A stretch of 64,000 nucleotides of DNA from Aphelenchoides besseyi (taxonomy: Eukaryota; Nematoda; Chromadorea; Rhabditida; Aphelenchoididae): the NCBI GenBank assembly GCA_024699855.1, contig JAMPIQ010000001.1, positions 8,680,001 to 8,744,000 of the forward strand. The letters are read 5' to 3'. Position 1 is the first letter of the stretch; each line of letters opens with the position of its first letter. Below, in pieces: positions 32,196 to 45,500 of this stretch. The notes beneath the pieces are model-generated. The model was not told where the DNA came from, made no database searches, and worked only from the letters and a program-made list of their open reading frames with translations. Both the position numbers and the translations under genes were made by a program.

Positions 32196-34840
32196 ATGCA
32201 CGGCCGTGGATCCACGAGTGCCAGTGCAGCAAGTGCTGATCTCTTCGAGCGATCGCCGCGTCAGAATTCGGCAGCTTTCGACTTTCGCTCCATTTACGAC
32301 GGTTCGGACGATTTCTTCGATACCGCTCGTCGTCTCTCACAATCCGGACGTCAATCAGTACCTGTGGGATTGGGACGAAAGAACTACAACGTCAATCCCT
32401 TAGTTTCCGTTGGTGAAGTCTACAACGACACGAGTAGTGGCTACTCGACCTCCTCGGGAACTTCGGTGGCTCCGATCTCTTCAGCAACAATTTGGACGCG
32501 TACGGGAAACGGAAACGACTTTGAATTCGTGCCAATTCGCGAAGAAGAAGTCACATCAACTGACGAAGAGATCCCAATAACAAATCAAACAAACGCTCCG
32601 GCTTGGCGACAACAATCGCGTTACACAAACGCATCGACGGTTACGCCAACAAAACGTAGGTTTTTTGCTCGAATACGAATTATATCTTGACGTTAAGGCA
32701 CTTCGTCACTTCATGAATTGCTAAACTCTTTCGATCAATTTGATCCCGAGCCGATACTTCAACGCGCCGTTCAAGCAACCCAACGGGCTGCTCGTTATCT
32801 CGGCGAAGAACCGCAAGTTCAACGTCGACCAAACACCGCACTTGGGAATCCGCTCTCATCAGTCGATAGATCAAAAACCGAAACTCAACAGTCAGCCAAC
32901 TATTTCGCTAATAACAATCGTCGCGGGTCTGCCGGTTCCAGTTCAACTAACACTCCAACAAGTCGGGTTGTCGATCTTCGAGACTTCCCATCAACTAATA
33001 GAGGTGATCCCAGAGCTTTTCGTTCTCGGCATCCGAACGGCGTGACGATCTTAGGCGAAACCTACCAACTTCCCGAATCACCTCGACCAACTCATCGTAC
33101 AGCTTCTTTTCCCACTCCACCGATAGCTCAAAAACAACGACCGGCAGACTGGTTGAGCGTTTCAGTTTCTTCTCCAAATCAATCAGTAGACACTTCAGCT
33201 CTCGACGCTGTGCTTCATAGTCCCGGCCGAGGTTCCGAACCGCCGAGCCATCTGCAACGACGTCCACAATCAGCTTTGCCATTCGACGATTTTCGTTCTC
33301 AACGTGAAGATCAAAACGATTCCGAAGATCCAATGTCAAAAACGACAACCGATTGGCAGAAACGTTTCGACAATGTTCGTGAACGTTTTGGCGATGCCTC
33401 TGCCGCACTGAACGATGTTGAAACAGCATTATCTCGCTTTACGAACTTTTCAACCGATGGCTCAACAACGATCCCGCGAAATGGAAATCGTAGCGGATTT
33501 CTGTCCAAAAGTGCGAGTCAAAATACCATGGACAGACGAAATGGAAACAACGAAAGGTAGACACTGACATCTAATATCAACTCATATTTTGTTCTAGCAC
33601 TTCGATTCTCGACAGCGCAGTCAATCGACGTGCCGCTGAAGCACCGGAAAGCGGGTCAACTGCTGCAACAGATCGATTTGCTAATGACGACCGACTTAAA
33701 GCTCGAAATCCAATCGGAAACTTTTGGTTGGAAACCGTTCGAAATCGTCTAGACGGTGCAGGAAATTTTCAACGAGCTTTCAGTCCACGATTGACGGCTG
33801 CTGAGCGTTTAGCTGAACTACACGAACCGTTGCCAGCCGACGACAAACGCGATTCTTCGAGTCCAGCTCCACAATCGATTGTTCACGAACATCTCGCTTA
33901 TCGACGACCAAATGCGGTAGACAACGTGGCTTCTCGTCGTGCTCAGTATCTAAATGAAACGTTAAGAGCACAAACACCCAATGGTATTACACAAACATCG
34001 AGGTAAGACAATGAGAAGGCCGTGGATTGATAGGATGATTTTAGCATTCCAAATGTCACCATCGGCGATTTAAAGCAAAACAGCGGAAATCTAAAGTTGA
34101 ATTCGACTACTCTTCCAACAGCTAATCCTCCAAACTTTTCGTCGTTAAATGAGACAGTTGCCGAGTTACAAAACGGCAACTCATCGGGTTGTGGCCGTTT
34201 CCCAACCGAACTTCGTTATTCGACTACAACCAATCATCCCGATGGTCGAACAACTCGATCGTATTTCGGCCAAACCGCGTATCCATCGAGCAACGGTGGT
34301 CATACGATCTTAACAACCACACGGTCAACAACTTCCGGCGGCGTGCCACCTCAACATTCTCCATCTCCTGATACGCTTTCTGATACTTCACAACAATCAC
34401 TCCATTTCCTTCCGCATCCTCGACCGAAGCACAACATTCGAGAGCAGTTGATGAACGCAGGAGTTGGTCCGTCGTGGACTTTTGGTGGTCCATATGCAAG
34501 TGCCGCTGGCCGACGACTTATAACAAATGGTGGAGTTGGATTTGCTTCGGCATTCGGATCATCGTCGTCACCAAACTTTCCGGTACCAACGAGTGGCGGC
34601 GTTGCTTCGCGCATATCGGCACTTGAAAAACGGCCTGGCGCTCCAAATCTGCTTCAACTGGCTTGTGTTTTAACTGGTGGATCAAATCCGGGGCCAACGG
34701 ATTCTGCGCCGATGTCTCCGAGATCCACAGTTTATCGCACCAAACCCGTGATTCGCGTCGATTATGAAGATGTTGAACCAGCGAAGTCGCCGGAGTCATC
34801 GGTTTTCCGCTTTCCAACGATTCCCGACACAGATCGAAAG
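32196..34840 (+). CDS. Long disordered Ser/Pro/Arg-rich exon group, candidate N-terminus of the PP2A B'' subunit
   Basis: Four exons, 32196-32655, 32698-33556, 33598-34002 and 34045-34840, join in phase to give 840 codons from ATG 32196 (MHGRGSTSASAASADLFERS). The protein is mostly low-complexity and polar, with repeated Ser/Pro and Arg-Arg motifs (QRRPQSALPFDDFRSQRED). One helical stretch is present (TTTDWQKRFDNVRERFGDAS). Near the C-terminus it has PVIRVDYEDVEPAKSP. It does not end in a natural-looking stop: a GTCAGT donor at 34841 closes the last exon in phase 0. The phase-0 acceptor at 43851, shared with the PPP2R3 gene, is a fitting partner and would make an isoform comparable in layout to PR130. 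No family is recognised directly, and the link is inferred. A separate gene with a short 3' exon in the gap is the alternative. Confidence 0.6.
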
Positions 34841-37800
34841 GTCAGTAGAGAAGACTAATCGGTTGACTAATCGTTAACGCAAAAATGAGAAATTTCCTTA
34901 AACTTGTTGATGCACAATCGAGATGCATCTTTTTATTTGGACTACGAATGTTTGCAAACGTTTTTGCACTCTATCAGCAATGATCTAAGTTTAAAGAAAC
35001 AATTTTAACACTGAAAAAGAACGTTTTCTGATGTTCTCTGTCTTCTGCCGTCAAAATTCACACCGTCCGCTCAAGTTGAATGCCGCTATTCCTTCGGGAA
35101 CGAGTGGTGGCTTTCGATTGAAACAACAGTCCGTCTCTTCAACTTAACGACGGACAAATCGGGACGAGCCAATGCATTCCAATACGCGTATTTTGTTCTC
35201 AACTTTACTCTCTTCAAACACCCGAATGAATTCAATTGACCATTTCGACGGCCGTTCTCATAAAGTCGCGTGCTTGATTGACATATTAACGATCACTTCC
35301 GACTCACTTCAATGACCATCGAATGAACATCGCCATAGAAGTCGTAATGTCGTACGGTAAAAACCGCCGAACTTTTCCACAAGCCAACGGCCGTTTTCTG
35401 TCAAAGTTTATGAGTCGGAAATGATTTACGAACTCTTTCTTCGTTCCTTATTGCTCTTCGTTTGAATTCCGAAGTCACGAGTTGAACGTCGAATCTTACG
35501 AATTGTGTTGGATTACTTGTTGCCACGCTTGTTTGCGGAGGAATCGACGTTTTAACACACGTCTCCGTGTTTCCGTCCGAAAAGCGACGGAAATGAGTTG
35601 ACAGTTTTGGTGCGCGTCTTCAGTCGTGTTTTGGCACATTTCTTTGGTCACTCGATTTGCACGACGACCTTCGGAGTCCATCTTCTTGCCGAGCATTTGG
35701 CGTCGAAAACACGCGAATGAGCGCATTTTGATTAGAAATGAAAGTGGACATCGTGGATCGGACGTTACGATTCGCCAAAAATAGTCGTCCCAACCAATTT
35801 GGAATCCGGTCGGGAAGACGATTTCCGTGAATCCACTTAAGCCGCCGCCATTTCTCACCATTTTCGTAAACGAACTCCCGTTCTCGCAAATTCCGTTTGG
35901 CGAAGTTTATTGCGTAGTTCGAATGACCATCGAGTGGGATTGTTTAGCGTCCAGCTGCGAGATTCGCGCTAATTTCAAGGAAATACGCGGAGATTACAAA
36001 AACGCGCGGCGCGTTTTCTTTTGTTCGTTTTGGCCGCATAAAGTGGCCGCACGGCGTCCGAGTTGGTCACATTGCGCAAGGAATTTGCGCACTGATTCCC
36101 CGCGATTCCTTAACGATCGTTTTCCATACGAAAGGAATCCAATAAAACAGTTCCAAGGGCAAACTTACAGGCGCGGTTTCTTTGCGCCGGTTTGATTGTT
36201 GTTGCGTAGGAGGTGGTGGTGGGGAAATTGGCTCATGATTCGGAAAACAGATTCTCGAATTTCCCGAATTCCTTTTTTTGGACGATAAGCAAACAAATTG
36301 AGTTCAATACGTGATACAAACCCGGGTGTTTGTTTAACCTTTCGAGCATCTGCGTAATTGGGCCCAAGGAAACAACGCGGAGCTTAAAATGATTTTGTTT
36401 GGAACGTTCCGTGGGGAAGTTAATTTGCACGATGGCCATTTAAGTACATGGTATGTGTCAGAGGTCGCGTTGTTTGATGTTCTTGCGGTTGAGAGTTGCA
36501 AATCTCTGCAATTATTCGCCGTTTTACTTCCGTATTCTAGCTATCGACGTTGAAGTTTTTGTACGGACTGTTGAATTTGAATAGAAAAACGTTTTTCTTT
36601 AGTTGTTTTGCGTCAAACAGCTCGATGTCCATTCAGTTTGTTGTCCTGGTGAGAATCGCCAGCAGTCTTGTTTTCGGCCACTTACTCTTTTTCTCCAAAC
36701 TACTCGACTTTAAAGTGCGAATCTCGATTAGCAAAAGGGCATTGTCGTCTGATTAGAAGTGCGTGGTAAAATGTTGACTTAATCCAATTGATTGGTCTTT
36801 TTGTTTAAAGCGAATTTCCGTCGCTTAAAACGGAAATGCGATTTGTTTAGGAGGTTCGTGTCAAAAGAGCCATAATCCTCGGTCTTTCGTTTTTGTTGAA
36901 ATTGCTTCTTGGTACTTTTGAACTATTATGAACCTCGAGTTTGATGAAACTTGAGAGTTGACATCACATTTTGACCTACTTGTTGGCACTTTCGAGGTTC
37001 GGAGATTACAACATGGCACTGCCGTCCATCACGGCTATTTTTGTTGTTTAGAATTCACAACCGTTGTTTTGCAGTCGCCTGTGCATGAGCGTAATTTGAT
37101 AAACAGTCCATTTGGGTCGTGGTTTGTGTCTTCTGGTGCATTGCGCTGCGTGATTTACGACTCGAAATGCAAAATAATCAGCGGTTTACGCATTCCGTTG
37201 GAACGTTCGGATTTCATGTGCAAACCCACGAGTTATCACTCGTTCCGCGCGTAATCGCCTTTATGTCGGGGCGTGAAAGCGACGATAACAAACGAGAGGC
37301 TTAGAGACGTGTGAATGGTTAACAGTTTGTTTGAGTATACCTTCTTGTCGTTTTGATTCGACAACTTTCCGCTTCTTGTAACCCCCGCATTAGCTGGAAA
37401 TTATTTACGTATTCTTGGAGAGCGAATCGAGAATTCAAACCGTTAGTCGAATTCCGTTGCGCACTCCGAACAAAAGAAACTTTTTGGCATCAATGCGTCC
37501 CGGGTTTCTCATACCGTTTTCATTCTTCTCCCAAAATACTTCCGTCCGCTTCGCGCATTTGCGTGGAGAGAGGAAACGGAATTTGGAACGAGAAAACGGT
37601 TTTTGCTCTCGACGCCAAAGATCGCAACGGGAATCCGAAAGCAATCGATCTATTCGCTTTCACGTCATTTCTTTAACACCTCGATTGGCTTTTGCAGACG
37701 GTGTTCCGCTTCGACGTCTTGTTCCGCGTTCTACGCGATGAGTCAAAGAATCTGCGTCGCCCTGAAACCACGCGGCGGGACGGAAATAAAATAAAACAAA

Positions 37801-40800
37801 AAAGAAATGTGCCCTAAAATCCCGAATTTATTTTCGTTGGATCGTATGTGAGGCTTTCAAGTGCAGGGAACGCGTCGTTGAATGAGCAATTTGGGAGCAC
37901 AGTAACTCCCCTTCAAGTGGTTTCTTATTCCACTTGTTAGGAAACTTGTAAATCTGTTCAAGTACAAAGATTGTTCTCACGTTCAATGGCCACTAACACT
38001 TCTTGGAAGCGCAGAAAACATAATCGTTGAACTCGAAAACCGTATGGTTTGCGAAATTCACACCTTTAAACGTGCTTTAACGTGCATATTAGAACATTGG
38101 ATTTGAGTTAATTGAATCAAACGTGAATGCAAATCGTCAACAACCTTCTGGGCTCTTTCCTAATCGAATTCAAACGTTCGCGGTGTGACGTTTCTTTCTC
38201 AACGTTCAGAATTAATTTCTTCGCCTACCAACTCGTGGACTTCACCGAGAGTCTTTTGCACTCTAAGGACCAAGTCCGCTGATTTGTGTCGAGCAGCTGA
38301 ATTCGCGGTCATCAGCTGGTTTTTGGAGTTTAAGGAAACGAACTTGGAATTTGGATACTCGTTGGCGATGACGGGGTCTTTTGTTTTCGGTTGATCAGTT
38401 TAAAAGAATCTTGCGCGTCGGCAACGAAATTGAATTCAAATTCGACGTCTTCCGAAGCGTGGAAATGTTTTTGCACGTTTCACTTGTTTTTCTCGATTAC
38501 AACCACCGTCTCCCATTTGTTGTGGTTGTTGAAGACAAATTATGGAAATGAAGTCGAGGGAAATTCTCGGGATTTGTTCGCCGGTTATTTTTGCAAAGTT
38601 ATTTATGACGAGAAGCTTTCTGGATCGGTTGATTTGTGGGCCAATGGCGACTCGTTTTGACCGCGTGAAAAACGAGCAAAAGCGTATAATTAACCCCGCT
38701 GCCAACTGCCGTTTCGTCCGGATGTTAAACGCAAAATCACGACCGCAAAGTCGGGAATCTTCTCTCAAGACCAACCTTTGTAATTTGCATAAAACCGGTT
38801 GAATGGTCGAAAACTAGGCGCCTTTTCAGCCAAAACTTGTGAGTGTTCACTTGGACACCAATGCGTAAGTTATGATTTTCGTTTTTGGCGGCGTTGCGAA
38901 TCGTGTTTTTGAAGCGCAATTCCCGAGCCCAGGCGTGTGTTGGAAGGAGCCCTGAGGGCAGCGGAATGGACAGCCGCTCGCTGGCCAGCTAATCGAATCG
39001 GCCACCTGAGCGGATTTCTTTGTCTTTTGCTCGTCAAATCGAAATTGTATCTTCCAGTTCAATTGGCCATGAATTCTTTTTGAGGCCAACGGTCATTTGC
39101 TTGAAGTTCAATGGGAACTTATTCTGACTAACCATTAGCCTTCTAATTAACTCATCACGAGGCTAATCAACTTGTTTGTTTTCGCTTTCTGCCCGTCAAT
39201 TGGTCTTCTCCACCTTCTCAATTGGTCGGCCTTTAAAACACGCGCTTCGAAGGTGCCAATTTTGGGGTGTATTGTTCTTCTTCGGTGTCAGATGCACTTT
39301 CGAATTCCGAGTCATAAATATGCACTACCCGATCTGCCAAACGTTCTCATCGCTACACGACGGTCGTTTAGAGTTACCGACGACAACGTGTGGTCCGAGA
39401 TAGTGATTCAAACAGCGAATTAGACATGTGAGTCGTCATTTGAATTAAACGAAATTCGTAGCCAAAAATCGTAGACGCGAAGTGCGACATCTTTCCGACC
39501 TCCGCATTTTATGATTGAAATTGTATTTCGGTCGCGTTTTACTTTAAACACGTCGAATTTGAGCGGGTGGTTTTCCGGTTGGCCTTCTTGTTGTTACTCT
39601 GTCAGTTTCCGCTGATCGGATTTCGTCCGTTGGCTTTCACTCACTCCTCTTTTCTACCTGACTCTCCGGTCACCTTTTGGCCCGTCGGAATTTTGACCCT
39701 GTGGTCTTTGCATTCGATCAGCTGCAAATTGCGACCCAATTTTACGTCCAACTCGACTCGTCGAGTCCAAAAACGGATGTAAGATTCCGTTCCTCGAAAT
39801 TCTTACGTTTTTCGGTTGACGTAAATGTTCGCTCAATGGTCTTCAAATGAACAGGTGAAGTAAAGAGATGGGAATTCGGTCGAGAGTTTGTTATCCGAAT
39901 GGTCCACTTTCTTTCAAGTACTCGTCCCGTCGCATCACATTTCCATGGTGCAGAGCGATCACGTTCCGTTTTTTGTGCGCAACCGGAATGAGGAATCGAA
40001 CTGATCGGCGCGATTGATTCGCACTTCCGTGGATCCGAAAACCTTATTCTTCGTGCAAAATCCACGGGCCTGTTATTCGATAGTTTGCAGGATTTCGAGA
40101 TTGTTGCCAACGGCTCTTGTTTTTGGGTCCCGAGTCATGACCTGCGAAGTACTCGTCGACTTGTTTGCCAACCAGCTGGTCACTCGCACGCCGTGATTGT
40201 CCGCTGTTTGTTTTACCGTAGATTTTTGTTTTAATTCCCGCAACATCGCTAATTCGGTCATCGCCCTTTGAGTCGAATTGGCGGTGATTCTCAAAGAAGA
40301 ATCGTTATGCAAAAGCGGTTTCTTTTCATTAAAATCGGTGCGCTAAAATCTGCCCAAAGCAAAACAATTCCGCTCGCCGTTTGTGCAATCTGAGAATCTT
40401 CAGACGACTTCCGTCTTTTCGAATCCGATTTGTTGTGTCAGAAAAGCACTCCAATTAATTGGATTTGTTGGTGATTCCGAGTACGAACTGAAATGATAAT
40501 CAGCTTTTCCACATTCCAAGCCCACGATCGGAATGTAAACGTGGAGTCGGAAGGCTTTTGATTCTCCGCTTTTGATTGATGAGTTATGATTGGAAGTAGC
40601 GAATAACTAGTTTTTACTACCAAACCGTTGGCGTTTCGGTTCGAAGCGCCTAATCCGAGGGCTGGGCTTATCGCGAAGGTTTTCTCTCGACCTCACACCC
40701 ATGAATATTCCGAGTACAAAAATTCAAAGACCGGAAATCGAAGCGTCCTCTGCGTGGCAACTAATCTCACGCCTCATTGTTTTTGATGTAAATTTAAGTT

Positions 40801-42585
40801 GAAAGACAAAAAGTGGATTTTAATCGTCTTGTTCGTTCAGCGAAGATAATCGTCCCGCTTTTGCTCTTCGCGTCGACTGAAATGGAGATACGTGAGCGCT
40901 TTTACGGTTTCCGAAACGTGCCTTTCGGAAGCGCGGCGCGCAAGTTTTTTTGGCGTTTGAGCGAACGGTTTCTGTTTGCGGGATAATCGCGGCTCCATCG
41001 AATTCATTAGTGTACCTGTTTGCTTCGCGAAAACGTCGACCAGATGTTCATCGTCTGGGGAGGGACATTCGCGAAAGTTTGCGCGATCCATTGGTTATTC
41101 GGACGTTTTGCACCAAAAAACACATTTCGCCATCACATCGACTCACAAGCGCGTGTGTGTTCATCGCATTTAAACTTTTTGATCAAACCGACGGGGATCC
41201 CAAGCGATTCGGCGCATTTAATCCGAAAGCTCGTGCGCACGAAGGTTTGGATTCAAACCGACAGATCGAATTCGCGACGGTTGTTTTGCTCTCGAGATTC
41301 GCAGACGTTTTCGTTGTAGTTCTGATTAAGCGGCAGCTTTCGTTCAAAACAAATCCGCTTTATTCGAATGGCGGATTCCGATTATCGTGTTCGCATTTCC
41401 ACTCTTGTCCGCGAACTAGTCAATGAAGCGACGATTTGACGTCGAATTGCGCGTGTTTGTTATCAACCTGCCGAGAAAAATCAACTACCACTGCTAATTG
41501 ATTGGAATTCTCTGCTGCGCAATCGACTGATTTCGTCCGAAGCACGTGATGGAATTCGCAGAAAGCTCATGAGCTTTACGGCTTCCGATCGCTGTCGACT
41601 GCAGATTCTTTTCCATTAGTGATTGGCAGAAAAGGGCCAACTGTCGTTCTCTTTGTTCTTTCGAATGTTTCGGCCAATTTCATGACACGAAATTCGGCCA
41701 TGTTGTGGCGGCAAATGGATTGGCAGCTTTGGCTGTTGAGTTGCGGCGTTTTGGCGGGAAACAAGAACAATCGGATTATACACTTGTTACTTAGACAGTT
41801 TTTGTTCTCCAACCATTTTGAATCATAATTTGAATTCCCGTTGTGTCATTCGCTTCAAAACTTTTTGCTCTTCATTTTGTGATTCACAAGCTTCTCTTTC
41901 CGTTTAATGCTCCATTGAATGTCTCAAACCTTTTGAGGCAAAAGTTTTGTTGTGAGGGTCCAACTGACTACGATGTTCATCGATCGTTTCTTTATCTTTG
42001 CATCCACTTCCTAGTACGAAAATCGACGTCTGTGGGGCGAATAAAAACAATAAGGCTTCTCACCACTTCCTTCCAATTAGTTTCGCATTCATGACCGTTT
42101 AATCGGGAGTTGTTTTTTGAGATTTTGAACTCAGGATCATGACTTTTAATAACCGATTCCAGAAAACAATAAATTTTGAGTTAATTGCGCTTTTAATCCG
42201 CTGATCCAACTCGTGCGCTCGAATTAGACGTGCGATGAGGTCACGTTGATTAGGGAGGAAGCGGTTATTCCAAAATCCACCCGCCCAACAGATTCGTCTT
42301 AATGTCCGGATTAATCCACAACATGAATTTCTCAATATGGTAGGGCATCATCAAAATGTTGTTGAAACGAACGTATGCAGTTGAGGGTTCAAAGTGGAGG
42401 GCGTTTGAACTGCCAAGTTGGTTGGCGGATTAGTTGTTACGGATTATATCCTCTGAACACTTAGGGTCGCCTCGGTTTCTTATTTTGAATTTCTCGTCGT
42501 CCTAAACGTGAATCGTTCGTGTTCATTCGAAGAGCATTCTTAAACCTTTCTGTCGGTTTCAGTTTCGATTAACGAACGAAACGCC
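34841..42585. other. 7.7-kb apparently non-coding stretch, possible long intron
   Basis: The longest gene-free part of the window. Many short frames occur on both strands, but none has a domain, a biased composition or a matching splice pattern. An acceptor (GTTTCAG, about 42561) lies shortly before the ATG at 42586, so its last part is probably an intron in the 5' leader. If the exon group at 32-35 kb is spliced to 43851, this whole stretch is intronic. Confidence 0.45.
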
Positions 42586-45500
42586 ATGACGGCGATTCTC
42601 GCTTCATCTAACTCCACGGCTACGACAACAAATTCCAACACAACGACGAAAAGATACGATGAGAACGCTCATCGTCGTAACGACTCGGTTGTTGCTGTTC
42701 ATTCGCCGCCAATTTGGCGTCAAAATCGACGACCCGCTTTTAGTGGACGGCCTTCGGATGATACTGACGAGTTTGACGGCCTTCTCAACGGCCAAACAAA
42801 CAACCAGACTGCCCGTCTATCCAAAGGTGCACATCGATTTCCGGTCGAGTTTGCTGGCGATCCGGAGTGTTCCAGTGAAGCGTCCACTTCGTCGTCGACA
42901 GTCAGCGAAATTACACCAACAAACGAGAACCCGTGGTCCGCTAAAATACCTCCACGCTCAGCGACCAATCCCGATGAGATTACGATGCGAGCACATCGAC
43001 GACAAGTTCGACCAGAACTTATGGATCCACTTCGCAGATGGTCAGCTATGAGTGTCACTTCAACGGGCACTCTGATTCCCGTCGATGCAGCCAACTGCGA
43101 CTGCACTTCGTTGGCTTGGGCCGCTTTTCGTTCTTCTTCAGCCGCAAGAAGACGTAGACGACAACTTCGACAGGAACGTGAGGCCAGCGGTGCTGACGAA
43201 TCTTATCGCAAGATTGACGCAAAAACTCGGGCCGGAAATCGATCAACTGATTCGGGTCTCGGCTCATCTTCCGGTTCAGAAGGTGACGGTCAATCGTTGA
43301 TTGCTGCGGATAACTCGGTTCTTTTGTCCGCCGCGAAACCGCCGGTTGTTCGAAAACGTCGACGTTCGATTTCGCTTTTCTTCAACTCGGTTGTACGTCG
43401 AGTGTTCGATAGTGGGACGACGGGAACACGCAAAGCCGAAAAAGCTTACGGAAGCGGTTTGGTCGCTCCATCGCCAACTACGGTAAGAAATTTGTTGGAA
43501 AGAAAACGAGAAGCTTGAAATCTTCGAGCTAAAAAAACGGGAAGCAGTCGTTTTGGTGGTCGCACGTTTCCGTGATGATCACGTAGAACGATGCCAATGG
43601 CTGCTGCACAGCTGCTGCCACCCGGTTAACACGCAAAACATTTTTTTTATTTGTCAGGACAAGAGAGACAAGTGGCTCTTAAGTGGGCAACCGATGAAAA
43701 TTCGAGGCGTCTCAATCTTTCGGATGCGTTCGTCGATTTTCATGGCGGGTGGAGATTGTTGATCGTTTGTGCCGTCTTTCTCTTTCCGACTATTCAAAAC
43801 TCTGACGGTGAACGTGGCATGAGCACAACGTTCGCCGTTAAAACGCCAAGTTGGCTGCACGGAACACGGACGCTAATGCGTCCACTTCAACGGCCATCCC
43901 AACGATCGTTGTAAATGATCGCCGGAGCTCATTGATTTCGTTTTCTGCCAACTCCGATCGCTCAAATTACCGTCGACATTCCGCAGTCAACTCCAACGAT
44001 CTGCAACGATTTCCTTCATCTTCTAGTTTTCTTGAGCGCCGCAAATCCCATCTCCTATCTCGTGCCGCAGTTCAAGCATTTGATTCGCCGCCTCAACCGT
44101 TAGCTTCTGCTTCTTATGGTCGAAATGAGTCGGGACTTCTTACCGTTCGATCTGTTAGCTCTTGTCTTTCTCCCACGCCGTCAACTTCAAGAGAACGGTC
44201 AACCACACCGGCTGCTATCGATGAGGAAGTGACTAAACGATCTTATACGAATCGTCTACCCGCAGCACCGGTTATTGTTCGCCACGATGACAACGAACGA
44301 TCATCGTTCTCACGTTTCAAACATTCCGATTTTGCTTCGAACTCATTGACTTCACGTCTTTCACCCGCACCGCCTTCTCACCGATCCCAACAGTTCAGTA
44401 CTCAACGGGCAGCAACACCGCCGCCTTCTCAATGGCGAAAATCTTCGGAATTATCGACCTCCGTAACTACTCTTCCGTTTGTGTTGTCGAAATCAGTTCG
44501 ACGTCGCTTAAGATCGTTGAAGTTTGGACCCGCAGCGCACTTTGCCAGACGCGAGAGAGAAGCCAAAGCCGCTGAAGCCGAAGATGAACCGTTCATTTCG
44601 AGTGACGAGAGTGAAGTCGACGAGTCGACGTACGACGAACAAACCGTAGAAGACGAGAGCAGCGTAACAGACGAGTCGATTTACGAATCGTCGGTTACCG
44701 AAAGCAATTACGAAGAGGAAGAAACAGAAGAAGAAGTAACGGAGGAAGAAGTGAGGAATGAAATAGTAGATGAGGACTTAGAGCCCGAAAGTGTCGATGG
44801 CAATGTTGCGATTGCCGTTGACTATCCGCCTCCACGACACATAATTCACGTTGAGGTTAAAAATTAAACAAATTTGCTTTTAAAATCTGAAATTGACTAA
44901 CAAACTATTTTCGAATTCGATTTTAATTTCAACGTTTAGGCTGATCTCGGTGCTTTCTCCCCCAAATGGCGTGGTGACGATACGAACGAAGCGCGCCCGT
45001 TGCAACGTTTGTCCCTTGATAACCATGAAGACGTTCCGACCATTCAACAACCGGTTGCAAAGTGAGTTCTCAACCTTACTGTAATATTCCTGGAAAGCCC
45101 GTTACATTTCGCCCCCGCCTTCTTGAGTGTGGAGCTGCACGGCATTCAAAAGTGGCAGTGAGCTCACGGTAAAAATCGGAACCGTTGGACGTGTGAAAAA
45201 CGACCATCTAAGCCCACCGTCCGTTTCCGCTTTTCGACGAATTTTGTTGTTTTTGTTTCCGTTGAGTCACGTCAATTGTGGTCCGATTCAAGTGGACGCT
45301 CGAACTCAAGAACTCCATGAGGGTCCCTTCAGTCCTCTACGCCTACTAAAAACTCGATTTTGTCAATTTCATTTGCGAATTTCAATTACTTGAAGGCATC
45401 GCTTTCAACAAACTTCCTTTCTTTTTCATATGTTTTATCGCATGAGCTTATTCCATTAACTGATCATTCTCTTTTAGTGCGTCGGCCAATCGCACAGTCA

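Noticed and set aside
43055..43300. Antisense and alternative frames within the first PPP2R3 exon
   Set aside because: They reflect the Arg/Ser-rich codons of the true frame, which splices in phase at both ends.
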